The position numbers and the translations under genes are program-made. A stretch of 64,000 bases of DNA, taken from the NCBI RefSeq assembly GCF_030433435.1, contig NZ_JANRHH010000052.1, positions 1 to 64,000 of the forward strand, in the 5' to 3' direction. Source of the DNA: Polycladomyces subterraneus (GTDB taxonomy: Bacteria > Bacillota > Bacilli > Thermoactinomycetales > JIR-001). This document shows, in pieces, positions 54,265 through 63,528 of the stretch; the first letter of the stretch is position 1; every line of letters starts with the position of its first letter. The notes under the pieces were generated by a model that worked only from the letters and a program-made list of their open reading frames with translations, was not told the origin of the DNA and did not search any database.

Positions 54265-54950
54265 TCTTGTTTGGGATCAATATAGAGACGTCCTCGGTGA
54301 TCGATGCTGGCGAAGAAAACCTCTTTAAAGTCCTTGTACCCGTATTGTTGAATCTGGTTTTTTAACCAAAATCGGTTTTGTCCGATTCGGTTCAATCCCT
54401 CTTCCTGTACCTTGCCATCTACAATCAACGTCACCGGCAGCATAAACGGACGAAACCCCGCAATTTCGTTGGGATCGTCCCTTTCAACTCTTTTTTCCAC
54501 CGATGTGCGCGGGATCACGCTCAATTTCCCCGAAGTCTCCAGAATCGCAAATTCCACGTCGGCGATGTTGGATATGTCTTTCTCCCGCAACTGTGTCATG
54601 AGATCGTCCAAGTTGTATCGCTGTTTAACCATTTCCTCCTCCATGATCTTGCCGTTTTTGATCAGGATGGAGGGTTGGCCGTCCACCAAGTGACGCAGGC
54701 GGCTATTTTTCAATGAAAGATAAGAAAGCGTCAGTTGTCCCAACAACATGGTCATGATCGGAATAATGCCTTTCACCAACGGCACACGGGTATCTTCAAT
54801 GAAGATGACGGCCAAGTCGGCAATCATGATGAACACGGCCAAATCGAAAACGGATAGTTTGCCGATTTCCCGCTTGCCCATCAACCGCATCACCAACAAC
54901 ACCAATAAATAGGCAAATAAGGAACGAAGAAACAGTGACCACATTTCCAC
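54261..54950 (-). CDS. DUF421 (YetF-like) membrane protein
   Basis: 229 aa. Three N-terminal helices with LVMRLMGKREIGKLSVFDLAVFIMIADLAVIFIED, then the DUF421 cytoplasmic domain (HLVDGQPSILIKNGKIMEEEMVKQRYNLDDLMTQLREK). Paralogues are linked to spore-germination or envelope functions in Bacillus; exact role not known. ATG-start with weak upstream site. Convergent with spoVB. Confidence 0.92.
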   Translation of the reverse strand: MEMWSLFLRSLFAYLLVLLVMRLMGKREIGKLSVFDLAVFIMIADLAVIFIEDTRVPLVKGIIPIMTMLLGQLTLSYLSLKNSRLRHLVDGQPSILIKNGKIMEEEMVKQRYNLDDLMTQLREKDISNIADVEFAILETSGKLSVIPRTSVEKRVERDDPNEIAGFRPFMLPVTLIVDGKVQEEGLNRIGQNRFWLKNQIQQYGYKDFKEVFFASIDHRGRLYIDPKQD

Positions 54951-55171
54951 AGCCGCGCCCCCTTTCTCCCGATTTACATCTCGATGAGGTTCTGTATCCT
55001 TTTATCATGGGGCCTGATAGGGCCTTCCAGGGCGTGTCTGATCCATATTCGCCCACAGCGCTTTACCCTCTAGTTTCGTCCAGTATCATGAGATTTATGA
55101 TGACCGCACGATCATAAAACAATGGAAAAGTTCATACCCATGTACAAAATCGAACAATCGGGAGGATGGCC

Positions 55172-55567
55172 ATGAAAACGCCCATGGTGGATCATTCATC
55201 CAAATTTCGTCTGCGCTCCCCCCTGTTGGCAGGGTTGCTTTTGATCTGGGCCGTGGTGATCGCCGGATCTGTATTGGTCACGTTTTTGTTGCGCTGGACA
55301 TCTGTACAAGAATCTTCCCTGCCGTTGTTCACATACGGCATCAATGGGATCGCCCTGATCGGCGGCGGCTGGCTTTCGGGAAGGAAAAGCAGGCGGAAAG
55401 GTTGGTTGTACGGGGGAATGGCCGGTTTGTTATATGCACTGATCGTTTGGATGCTCGCATTTCTCGCTTTTGATACCGCCATGCGTCTTCAACCGTTTTT
55501 GTTCGCCGGAGCTGCGTTCGGATTAAGTGCATTGGGCGGTATGGTCGGTGTCAACTCCAGCAGATGA
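55172..55567 (+). CDS. TIGR04086-family (YrzE-like) membrane protein
   Basis: 131 aa with four helices (LLAGLLLIWAVVIAGSVLVTFLL, ...GINGIALIGGGWLSGRKSRRKGWLYGGMAGLLYALIVWM). Small membrane proteins of this group sit next to spoVB or yajC/sec genes in Bacilli. ATG at 55172 is 6 bp after GGGAGG; the ATG at 55166 overlaps that site. Followed by the PAP2 gene. Confidence 0.88.
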   Translation: MKTPMVDHSSKFRLRSPLLAGLLLIWAVVIAGSVLVTFLLRWTSVQESSLPLFTYGINGIALIGGGWLSGRKSRRKGWLYGGMAGLLYALIVWMLAFLAFDTAMRLQPFLFAGAAFGLSALGGMVGVNSSR

Positions 55568-55683
55568 CAAAATCAGGAACAACCGGTTTCAAGTGCGGTC
55601 ACGCGGGGAATAAATACAAAGGCCTATCGCTTCGGTTTGAACGATGCCGGAGCTTTCCTTTTTTCAACAAAGGAGGGGAATCG

Positions 55684-56523
55684 GTGTTTCAATCAGTCGA
55701 AACCATCATCGTAACCTGGTTTGCATCCATCTTCCTCATCATCGGCTGGTGTTTGCGTTCCAATCCTTTCTCCGCGCTGCACGGCTTTGTCGTCGATCTC
55801 TTTCGACAGAGGCGCCTGTTGATCCTGTTTGCAGGGGCACTCAGTATATTGCTGCTCAATAAGCTGGAGTTGTTGATCGAACCGCACATTCAACAAAAAA
55901 TCGATTTCACTCCGTACATTTATGCCTTCGAAGGCCATGTGACGCCCTTGATTCAACAAACATTGGCTTCCAGGCCGCTCACGTATGTCACCACCTATTT
56001 CTACGTAATCGTATTCGCGGCGATGATGGTCGCTTCATTGGCCATCTACCACAGCGAAAAGGACTTTCGTTCGTTGTATGCGTTTTTGTATGCAATTTCA
56101 CTCAATTATTTTCTCGCGATCCCATTTTTCCTGTTCATCCCGGTGGAAGAGACATGGCACATGCATCCGGCCGTACGATTCCTGGTTCCGGACGTCTATC
56201 CGGCCTTTGAGGAACAATACCGTCATTTTTCCGGATTGGACAACTCCTTTCCCAGTCTGCATACGTCCATCTCGGTGATGATGGCCATGATCGCGTATCA
56301 GTCCAAAAATCGCCGGTTCGCCCGATTGACGATCGTATCGGCCGCCGTCATTCTATTTTCCATTTTGTATCTGGGTATCCACTGGATCATGGATTTGCTG
56401 GCCGGCGTCATCCTGGGCATCGTCAGCGCATCGCTGGCATTTAGATGGAGTGACTATACTCTCGCTTATCCGTGGTATTTCCCTAACCGTAAAAAAACTG
56501 CTTCGGAACAGTCCTATCATTGA
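55684..56523 (+). CDS. PAP2-superfamily membrane phosphatase/phosphotransferase
   Basis: 279 aa, about six helices. The acid-phosphatase motifs are seen as SFPSLHTSISVMMAMI (His) and LYLGIHWIMDLLAGVILG (His and Asp). The long first loop and the HPAVRFLVPDVYPAFEE segment resemble the inositol-phosphotransferase/AUR1-like branch. GTG start at 55684 with AAAGGAGGGG. Ends at a hairpin terminator (56531-56555). Could act on lipid phosphates such as undecaprenyl or phosphatidylglycerol phosphate. Confidence 0.85.
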   Translation: MFQSVETIIVTWFASIFLIIGWCLRSNPFSALHGFVVDLFRQRRLLILFAGALSILLLNKLELLIEPHIQQKIDFTPYIYAFEGHVTPLIQQTLASRPLTYVTTYFYVIVFAAMMVASLAIYHSEKDFRSLYAFLYAISLNYFLAIPFFLFIPVEETWHMHPAVRFLVPDVYPAFEEQYRHFSGLDNSFPSLHTSISVMMAMIAYQSKNRRFARLTIVSAAVILFSILYLGIHWIMDLLAGVILGIVSASLAFRWSDYTLAYPWYFPNRKKTASEQSYH

Positions 56524-56530
56524 TTGATCA

Positions 56531-56560
56531 ACCGGTGCCGAATTTCGGTGCCGGTTGTCT
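56531..56560 (+). terminator. terminator after PAP2 gene
   Basis: ACCGGTGCCGAA pairs with TTCGGTGCCGGT (two G-U pairs), followed by TGTCTTT. It lies just before the start of the alpha-amylase pseudogene, so that gene has lost its own promoter region. Confidence 0.7.
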
Positions 56561-56565
56561 TTATG

Positions 56566-57979
56566 ATGGGAAAACGATTGCACAAGTGGACAGGTTCCAT
56601 CCCTCCCGCCCAGGCATTGACACCCACGGACTGGCAAAAGAAAAGCATCTACTTCATCATGACGGACCGGTTTTCCGACGGTGATCCCACCAATAACAAT
56701 TACGGGGGATTCGTCTCGGACAGATCCGACCCGCGCAAATGGCATGGCGGTGACTTCCAAGGGATCATCAATCAGTTAGATTACATCAAGGGAATGGGAT
56801 TCAACGCGATTTGGATCACACCGGTTACCATGCAGAAAAGCGTAAACGCTTACCACGGCTATTGGACCTACGACTTTTACAGTATTGATGGTCATCTGGG
56901 ATCATTGGCTAAACTGCAGGAGTTAGTGCAGAGCGCTCACAGCAAGGGGATTTCCGTCATGTTGGACGTGGTGGCCAACCACACGGGCGATTTCCAACCC
57001 GGCAGCTATGCGGCTCCGCCGTTTGATAAATACGATTGGTATCACCACAATGGCGATGTGCAAAACTGGAATGATCAATGGTGGGTGGAAAACGGGGACG
57101 TCGCGGGTTTGGACGATCTGAACCAGGAGAATCCAGCCACAGCAGCCGAGTTGAAAAACTGGATCAGCTGGTTGGTACAGACCACAGGCGTGGACGGTTT
57201 GCGCGTCGACACGGTGAAACACGTTCCCAAGTGGTTCTGGCGCGATTTTGACGCCGCCGCCAACACATTCTCCATTGGTGAGGTGTACAGCGGAGATCCC
57301 GCTTATGTTGCAGATTACACCAATTATCTGGACGCCGTACTGGATTTCCCCTTGTATTACACGATCAAAAACGTCTTTGGGCACGATCAGTCGATGTATC
57401 AGATCCGGGACCGCTATGCAGACGATTGGCGTTATCAAAACAAATTCACCAACGGCTTGTTCATCGACAACCACGATGTTCCCCGCTTTCTGTCCGACGC
57501 CTCCGGCCGACCAGGCGCCAGCTGGGACAAGTGGCCACAGTTGAAAGCGGCACTCGGGTTTATCTTCACTTCCCGCGGCATTCCCATCGTCTATCAGGGG
57601 ACGGAACAGGGATTCAGCGGCGGCAACGATCCCTACAACCGCGAGGACATGGTGTTCAATCCCAACCATGAGCTGTACCAATACATCGCAAAATTGAACG
57701 GCATCCGCAACGCCCATCCCGCCCTGCAAGACGGTTGGCAGGAAGAGAAATGGGTGGACGACACCTTCTACGCCTTCCAACGGTCCAAAAACGGCGATGA
57801 GGTTGTGGTGATGATCAACAACTCCTGGAACAGCCAAACACGCACCATTCCCAATCTCTCCAACCTGCCCCAACGGCACAGTGCTGTATAACCGGATGGG
57901 AACCGACACTGCCACCGTCAACAACGGCGCCATTACCGCCACCTTGGGACCGAAGGAAGTGAAGATATTTACTAAGTGA
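56566..57979 (+). pseudogene. secreted alpha-amylase (GH13), inactivated
   Basis: The frame from 56566 encodes a GH13 barrel: TPTDWQKKSIYFIMTDRFSDGDP, GYWTYDFYSIDGHLGS, GLRVDTVKHV (nucleophile Asp), SIGEVYSG (acid Glu) and FIDNHDVPRF (Asp). Two defects: (1) the start MGKRLHKWTG runs directly into SIPPAQA-LTP, so the hydrophobic core of the signal peptide is missing; (2) in a CCCC tract (57869-57872) one extra C shifts the frame to a stop at 57891. With the shift corrected, LPNGTVLYNRMG and then GAITATLGPKEVKIFTK continue to 57979. There is no ribosome binding site or promoter. Non-functional or at best trapped in the cytosol. Confidence 0.85.
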
Positions 57980-57998
57980 TGAAGTGCCATAACACATG

Positions 57999-58021
57999 CA
58001 GGCCCGGCAATTGCCGGGCCT
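57999..58021. terminator. palindromic terminator
   Basis: AGGCCCGGCAATTGCCGGGCCT (58000-58021) is a perfect 11-bp-arm palindrome between the amylase pseudogene and the hydrolase gene. T-run is short (GATCAATTATT). Confidence 0.6.
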
Positions 58022-58124
58022 GATCAATTATTCGACAACCGAATCACTCTTTATTCCACATCGATCTTAATTTCCTGCTATGATCATTGTGAAATCGATG
58101 CCATCACAAAGGAGCGAACCCACT

Positions 58125-59441
58125 TTGCAAATCATCGTATCCCGTCTCCATGAATATATGAATGCGCTGGATCAACGTGGTTATTTCCAAGGGGCCGTTT
58201 TGGTGGGCCATCAAGGTGAAAGATTACTCTGTCGGGGTTACGGCATGGCCAGTGAGGAACATGGGGTGATCAACACACCACAAACCAAATTTCGCATCGG
58301 TTCGCTGACCAAAGGATTTACAGCCATAGCCATTCTGCAACTGGAAGAACGGGGCCTTCTTTCAACGGAAGAAAACATTGGGCGGTATCTGCCCGATTTC
58401 CCCAACGGGAACCGAATGACCATTCATCATTTGCTAACTCATACATCCGGCATTCCGGATTTCGCCGGCTTTCCGGAATATTGGACGAGGATCATGCGTT
58501 TGCCGTCCTCGCTGGATGAGACCATTCGGTTGTTCCGCGACCTTCCTTTAGAGTTCACGCCGGGGGAGCAATTCCGTTACAGTAACTCGTCTTACATTTT
58601 GCTTACCAGGATCATCGAGGAGGTGTCCGGGGAATCTTACACAGACTTTATTCGAAACAACATTTTAGTCCCACTGGACATGAATGACACGGGTGTGGAC
58701 GACGGCCGCAAGATCATCAAAGGAATGGCAACCGGGTACTCGGTTTGGAAAGAGAAAATCCGGGCCGAATATATCGACATGTCCATCCCACAAGGCGCTT
58801 TTGGCATGTATGCCACTGTCGAGGATTTGTACAGATGGGATCAGGCTTTGTTAACCGAGCAATTGGTCTCCTCATCCACCCTACGAAAAATGTTCACCCC
58901 TTATCGGGAAAACTACGGCTACGGTTGGGTGATTCAACCGCTCACGATTGCTGGAAAGCCCCGTAAGTGCATCAGTCATTTTGGGGATATCAACGGTTTT
59001 TGCGGCAATATGTTGCGATTGGTGGATGACGGATGGACAGTCATTGTATTGAGCAATCTCAGTCTCACACCGGTAACCCAGATCGGCAAAACCTTGCTCC
59101 GTATCGCGTTGGGGGAGTCTGTTAGCGTGCCTGATACGGTGCAAACCATCGATTGGTTTGAGGAGGACATCGCCTCCATCGTAGGCACTTATCGATTGGA
59201 TCATTTGGACGAAAACCTGAAGATTACGGCCGATGGGGATCAATTGTTTCTCACTGTCCCCAAAATGCACGGAGCTCTCTATTGTTATCCCATTCACCCG
59301 ATATCCAAGACAAACGGACAAATCCAATGTGTCACCGATTACGTCGATGAGAAGCTGATCTTTGATCTCCGGGAAAACACCATTCGTCTGACGTACACAG
59401 ACATGAACGGCCACAATCATACGGCTGTACCGATCAACTAA
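58125..59441 (+). CDS. serine hydrolase of the beta-lactamase (class C/PBP4*) family
   Basis: 438 aa. Active-site motifs: RIGSLTKGF (SxxK Ser), RYSNSSY (YxN) and SHFGDING (HxG). LLTHTSGIPDF and the loop in between are typical of PBP4*/esterase-like class C relatives. The C-terminal about 90 residues form a lipocalin-like extension (YRLDHLDENLKITADGDQLFLTVPK). TTG at 58125 follows AAAGGAGCG; no signal peptide is visible, so it is probably cytosolic. Substrate: small D-peptides or esters. It is not necessarily a resistance enzyme. Confidence 0.88.
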   Translation: MQIIVSRLHEYMNALDQRGYFQGAVLVGHQGERLLCRGYGMASEEHGVINTPQTKFRIGSLTKGFTAIAILQLEERGLLSTEENIGRYLPDFPNGNRMTIHHLLTHTSGIPDFAGFPEYWTRIMRLPSSLDETIRLFRDLPLEFTPGEQFRYSNSSYILLTRIIEEVSGESYTDFIRNNILVPLDMNDTGVDDGRKIIKGMATGYSVWKEKIRAEYIDMSIPQGAFGMYATVEDLYRWDQALLTEQLVSSSTLRKMFTPYRENYGYGWVIQPLTIAGKPRKCISHFGDINGFCGNMLRLVDDGWTVIVLSNLSLTPVTQIGKTLLRIALGESVSVPDTVQTIDWFEEDIASIVGTYRLDHLDENLKITADGDQLFLTVPKMHGALYCYPIHPISKTNGQIQCVTDYVDEKLIFDLRENTIRLTYTDMNGHNHTAVPIN

Positions 59442-59569
59442 GAGAGCAAAACCAGTCAAATCTCCGCTGAGCTTTTGGATGATATGAGGAGGGTGACTCA
59501 TGATTTAAATCAATCTTGCATACATCCGCCACCCAAATCTCACACTAACCAAAACAAGGATGATTAACA

Positions 59570-59719
59570 ATGAGTATTCGTATACAATGGTGGTTCAGTT
59601 TGGCACTGTTCCTTATCATGTTGCCGCTCGCGTTCCGGTGGATCAGCGGTTGGCAGGTGTCCTTGAAATGGCTAGAGCGGTTAAAGACTAGATGGGGCAA
59701 AAGAAAACGGGTGAGATAA
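59570..59719 (+). CDS. small membrane protein, 49 aa
   Basis: ATG at 59570 after AAGGATGATT. The product starts MSIRIQWWFSLALFLIMLPL and ends AFRWISGWQVSLKWLERLKTRWGKRKRVR: one helix (about 6-22) and a strongly basic tail. It lies 24 bp upstream of the CBO0543-family gene and is probably co-transcribed. Function unknown. Confidence 0.5.
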   Translation: MSIRIQWWFSLALFLIMLPLAFRWISGWQVSLKWLERLKTRWGKRKRVR

Positions 59720-59743
59720 CCTGATCCCCCGGAGAGATGCATC

Positions 59744-60193
59744 ATGGTGTTTCTGAAATGGTGGCTGGTTTGGTGGATGATCGGGCTGATTCTGATCGAT
59801 TGGTCCCAATGGCAAAAAGGTTACCCCACCGTACTGGCTGGGATGATCGGTTCGTTTTTCTTGGATACGGCTTTCGTTTACCAAAGCTTTTGGAAATATC
59901 ACGACCCGATGTTACCCGGAATGTGGCCCAATATCACCTTAAATCTGGGATTATATCCGATCGGCACATGGATTTTTGTGCAAAAACTTCCCCGCCGCTT
60001 TTGGCACCAAGCCTTCTGGGTGGTGCTCGGTGCCTCCATCTTGATCGTGGTGGAATTTCACCTGCTGTCGACAGGACACATCCAGTATGATCACGGCTGG
60101 AACATCGGGTACTCGTGGGTAGCCAATGTAGTGCTGTTGATATTGCTCATGCTTCATTACCGGTTGGTGGAAAAGAGACTGTGTCGGATTTGA
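59744..60193 (+). CDS. CBO0543-family membrane protein
   Basis: 149 aa with about five helices: MVFLKWWLVWWMIGLILIDW, TVLAGMIGSFFLDTAFVY, NITLNLGLYPIGTWIFV and two more near the C-terminus. Matches the CBO0543 family of small polytopic proteins in spore-forming Bacilli. ATG with CCCGGAGAG upstream. No known function. Last gene before a repeat-rich region. Confidence 0.8.
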   Translation: MVFLKWWLVWWMIGLILIDWSQWQKGYPTVLAGMIGSFFLDTAFVYQSFWKYHDPMLPGMWPNITLNLGLYPIGTWIFVQKLPRRFWHQAFWVVLGASILIVVEFHLLSTGHIQYDHGWNIGYSWVANVVLLILLMLHYRLVEKRLCRI

Positions 60194-60409
60194 CGGTATT
60201 AGACCAACCCCCGAGGGTTGATGCCACCAAAGTCAATGGCATCTTCGGGGGTGTACATACCCACTACAGATTCACCGACTTCCTTCGCAAGTTTCAGGGG
60301 AGCAGCAAACCCTGGACCACCTTCTATTCGCGGTAGCGGCTATTAGCAAAAGGCTTCAGCTCTCTTCGAGCGTTTTTCATACGTGTCGTCAACCCAATAT
60401 TGCAGAGTT

Positions 60410-60446
60410 GAGGCTATTGACAACCCCAGCGGATTCCGCTGGGGTT
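60410..60446. repeat. dispersed repeat family A, copy 4
   Basis: GAGGCTATTGACAA leader, then AACCCCAGCGG-ATT-CCGCTGGGGTT. The leader is identical to that of copy 2 at 12585-12598. Confidence 0.7.
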
Positions 60447-60962
60447 ATGCATGATATGAGAGGTTAACCGTAACCTATATGTGCGTGAACTTATTATTTT
60501 GGCGATGTGAAAACTGCTGTAAGAACTTAATCGATCATTAGTCAGCAGTTCTTTTCATATCAAGTCATTGAAGAAGCTGCTTATCGAGCAGTGTCGTTCG
60601 ATCAACTGATGCAATTCCTCCCTGTACACATGCCCAGAGCAAGAATCGGTCCTTACCGGGAGAAAAGAATCATCATCGCCATCATGTGCTTTAATGGATG
60701 TCGGAACGTCTTTCATTAATGTCGGTTATTATACCGAGATGCCGCGACGTAAATTTCAGAGGGCTTCGTCGTGCTCTCGCCGGAGTCTGCCACGATTTCA
60801 GCTACGGTCTGTACCCGCTACGGCGCTCCTTCACCTCTCCTACTAGTTTAAATTTTACGTAATGGTAGAGTTTTGCTTTCCGTTCACGATACCTTAGCGG
60901 ATATGATATTTTCAGGACATCCGAAGACTTAGTGGACACCAAGACCCGGTTTTTCGGGTAAT

Positions 60963-60992
60963 AATGTCCGCTTATGATAATTAGCGGTCATT
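60963..60992. repeat. dispersed repeat family B, copy
   Basis: AATGTCCGCTTA, four bases, AATTAGCGGTCATT: an imperfect version of the GTCCGCTAA-N6-TTAGCGGAC element seen at 62477-62500. Confidence 0.6.
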
Positions 60993-61141
60993 AAAGTCGG
61001 TGGTTGGGGTAATACCAGCGGAGCTGTTACCATGGGCAAAGGGTATTCAAACTAATGTAAAATCCTCATTTCAGGTCTTTTTTTATATTCTGCCTTCGAT
61101 TAAGATAGGGCTAAACATCTACAGATCAGGAGAGTCCTATC

Positions 61142-62406
61142 ATGGAGCGAAACAGGGTTGTTGAAGAAAAAAGTTCATTAAAATTAAAATTGTTTATAGA
61201 TCAAATTTTTCGTTGTTTATAAATGGAAAATTCTTACTCCTTTGGCTCGCTAGTATTTTTGCCGGTTTGTCCATTTCCATTTATATTTTGGTCGAACAAT
61301 GGTATGTGGTGAAAACTCTAGACTTGAAGGCGTCTTTGGGAGTTGTGATGATGGCCACTACGATTCCTCGAGTACTCCTAATGGCTGTTGGAGGAGTCCT
61401 GGCTGACCGATTAAAACGTTCTAACATCATATTCGTCTCTTTTCTAATACGTGGGTTATTGACCGGATGTATGGCTTTTTTTGTCTTCATCAACCAGTTG
61501 GATCTTTGGATCTTACTTATCTTTGCATTGTTGTTTGGTGCCTTGGACGCCTTATTTTGGCCCGCTCGAGACTCGATCCTTCCTTTAATTGTGAAGCGGG
61601 AACAACTTACACGGGCTAACTCATTTATGCAAACCACCAAACAGCTCTCTGTGATTCTTGGACCTGTCTTAGGAAGTATCTTGTTATCGACTATATCTTA
61701 CAAAGGTGTTTTTACTACTATTGCTATACTCCTGGTTTTGGGGAGCCTGATTATCGCTAAAATAAAGGAGCAGCAGAGTAAAAAGGAAAAGACTTTTTCG
61801 TTTTGGCAGGAATTGAAAGATGGAATTGTATATGTAAGGCGTTCTACACTATTATCCACCATTATGTTGATTTTCATTGTAGTTAACTTTTTGTTTATTG
61901 GTCCCCTGATGATGGGCATCCCTTTAATTGTTGATGAGAAAATCCATGGAAGTGCTTTAGATTTAAGCTATTTACAGAGCTCTTTCGCGGGGGGAATGTT
62001 ACTGGGAGCTTTGGCTATAGGAACCTTAAATCCTCAAAAAAAACGTGGAATGATAGCCATTCTTGTGATAGGGATTGAAGGATTCATTTTAGGATTGTTA
62101 AGCCAAGTAAACGAAACCTGGTGAGGAATGGGTTTATTGTTGATTTTGGGGGCATGTATCTCTTTAATTAATATTCCAGTGATAAGTCTGGTTCAAGAAC
62201 AAACGGAAAAAGAAAAAATTGGCCGGGTCATGAGCCTGAGTACCATGGTTTCAATGGGCTTAATACCCATTTCATACGGCGCGGTTTCAGGGCTTCTCTC
62301 TACAGGAATCCCCATCTCATGGATACTTCTTTTTTCAGGATGCGTCCTTTTTTTGTTCAGTGCATTAGTTTTTTGGAAAGCGAAAGTTCTTAAAGCCACC
62401 GATTAG
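61142..62406 (+). pseudogene. MFS multidrug transporter with nonsense codon and frameshift
   Basis: The ATG at 61142 follows AGGAGAG and opens MERNRVVEEKSSLKLKLFID, but the frame stops at TAA near 61227. The transporter continues in another frame from 61213 (FINGKFLLLWLASIFAGLSISIY...RDSILPLIVKREQLTRANSFMQTTKQLSVILGP) to a TGA at 62122-62124, after which the same frame continues with GMGLLLILGACISLINIPVISLVQEQTEKEKIGRVMSLSTMVSMG to 62406. Twelve helices in total. Only the TGA and one upstream shift break it. Related to MFS_3-type efflux proteins. Much lower GC than the core genes nearby, suggesting recent acquisition. Confidence 0.85.
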
Positions 62407-62476
62407 ATCCACTTCAAAGAATGTCCTTTCTGTGAAGTGGATCGTACATAAGGATACGAAAATCGGAGTGCAACTA

Positions 62477-62506
62477 GTCCGCTAATAATATTTAGCGGAC
62501 ATTTTT
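62477..62506 (+). terminator. terminator formed by repeat family B
   Basis: GTCCGCTAA-N6-TTAGCGGAC (62477-62500), followed by ATTTTTT. Perfect 9-bp stem plus T-run: a plus-strand terminator after the MFS pseudogene, built from the dispersed repeat. Confidence 0.75.
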
Positions 62507-62618
62507 TCTTGCTATATGTGAGAAAAACTCATGCCCATCAAAAAGTCCCTCCAAAACGAAAAAAATGGGCTATATTGTAGAAAGAATATATATTTTGGGG
62601 ATATAAGGAGGATTGGGC

Positions 62619-62891
62619 GTGGAAAACAAAATCCCAAAGGAAATTGAAGAAACGACACTTGTAGAGTCGTTGGACAAAGCTTTCAATAAAATGGACAAGA
62701 TGGAAGAGCGTTTCGACCAGATTGACGAGCGGTTTGATGAGGTCATCGAACGACTGAATCGGATCGAGAAGCAACGGGTGGAAATCAAGCGAGTGAAACG
62801 ATGGATATGGATTGTGATCATCATTTTTTTGATTTCAATTGTAATCGGAATATTGAACTCAATCTCTGTTCCTGTTTCTCCTCCTCACTGA
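62619..62891 (+). CDS. coiled-coil protein with C-terminal membrane anchor, 90 aa
   Basis: GTG at 62619 follows AAGGAGG by 7 bp. Residues 20-60 are a charged heptad-like helix (DKMEERFDQIDERFDEVIERLNRIEKQ), then a basic linker and one helix (WIWIVIIIFLISIVIGILN). It resembles small tail-anchored coiled-coil proteins of phages and Bacilli (hemolysin XhlA-like). Followed 72 bp later by another small protein with the same helix-plus-anchor layout. Function unknown. Confidence 0.6.
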   Translation: MENKIPKEIEETTLVESLDKAFNKMDKMEERFDQIDERFDEVIERLNRIEKQRVEIKRVKRWIWIVIIIFLISIVIGILNSISVPVSPPH

Positions 62892-62963
62892 TTTTTGAAA
62901 ATGCGATGTTGCATTCGGAATGTGACTCGCTTTTGTACACCTATCTCACCAGGGGAGTTTAAT

Positions 62964-63119
62964 ATGAAAAAGCTTTGGAAGCGTATAGATGAATCCATTG
63001 AAGAAGTGCGTAAAATAGAGATTGAATTTCATAGAAGGGCGATTGAATCCAGAAAAAACACAATCACCGCATGGATTCTATTAATCATCCTGATTGCAGT
63101 CCTATATTTTCTACGTTAA
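62964..63119 (+). CDS. small membrane-anchored helical protein, 51 aa
   Basis: ATG at 62964 preceded by AGGGGAGTT. Charged amphipathic helix (MKKLWKRIDESIEEVRKIEI) and C-terminal membrane helix (TITAWILLIILIAVLYFLR). Same design as the preceding gene. Possibly a short paralogue. Function unknown. Confidence 0.55.
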   Translation: MKKLWKRIDESIEEVRKIEIEFHRRAIESRKNTITAWILLIILIAVLYFLR

Positions 63120-63155
63120 AACCCCGGCAACTACTGTAGGTAGGGTGTGTTATTG

Positions 63156-63450
63156 ATGACTAGTAACAAAAAGATATGGGGTTATATTATTAGGTTTTTA
63201 TTTGCTGTCATCCTCGCATGGGCTTTGAATGAATATGTTCTGCATCGATCTCTTCATTTGACTAAAAGCCATAGTTTGTTTTGGTTTGTGGTTTTGTTTG
63301 TTTTTTTCGGTTTAGGTAATTTACTTACAAAAAACTCAAAAAATAAATATCCCCCCTGTCAAAAGACTAGTTTTCTACCTTGTTGCCATTACCTTTACGA
63401 TCTTTCTGGTATATTTCATTAGCTCCCCTAACGTATTTCATTGGTTCTAA
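63156..63450 (+). pseudogene. small two-helix membrane protein, frameshifted in a C6 tract
   Basis: ATG at 63156 opens MTSNKKIWGYIIRFLFAVILAWALNEYVL and a second helix (SLFWFVVLFVFFGLGNLL). At six C residues (63351-63356) the frame slips; dropping one C restores PPVKRLVFYLVAITFTIFLVYFISS to a stop at 63450, adding a third helix. As written, the frame instead runs PPCQKTSFLPCC to 63422. Either a natural mutation, a phase-variable tract or a sequencing error. Confidence 0.6.
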
Positions 63451-63528
63451 AGAAAAATCGGATAAACACAAAAAGCCATTGAAACCTACGAAGGAGTACT
63501 TCGAGATTTTTTACGTGGGGTGGAACAG

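Larger units (their letters stand above)
60194..61141. other. long repeat- and fragment-rich intergenic region
   Basis: About 950 bp without an intact gene. It holds repeat family A copy 4 (60410-60446), repeat family B copy (60963-60992) and half-site (60891-60899), and a frame at about 60560-60718 encoding SFDQLMQFLPVHMPRARIGP and YREKRIIIAIMCFNGCRNVFH, a transposase-like scrap. The segment 60740-60850 looks GC-rich and structured, but no RNA class is recognised. Probably a graveyard of insertions. Confidence 0.4.

Noticed and set aside
56923-57990. 355-codon minus-strand frame opposite the alpha-amylase
   Set aside because: Long only because the amylase strand has a codon bias that leaves few antisense stops; no domain seen.
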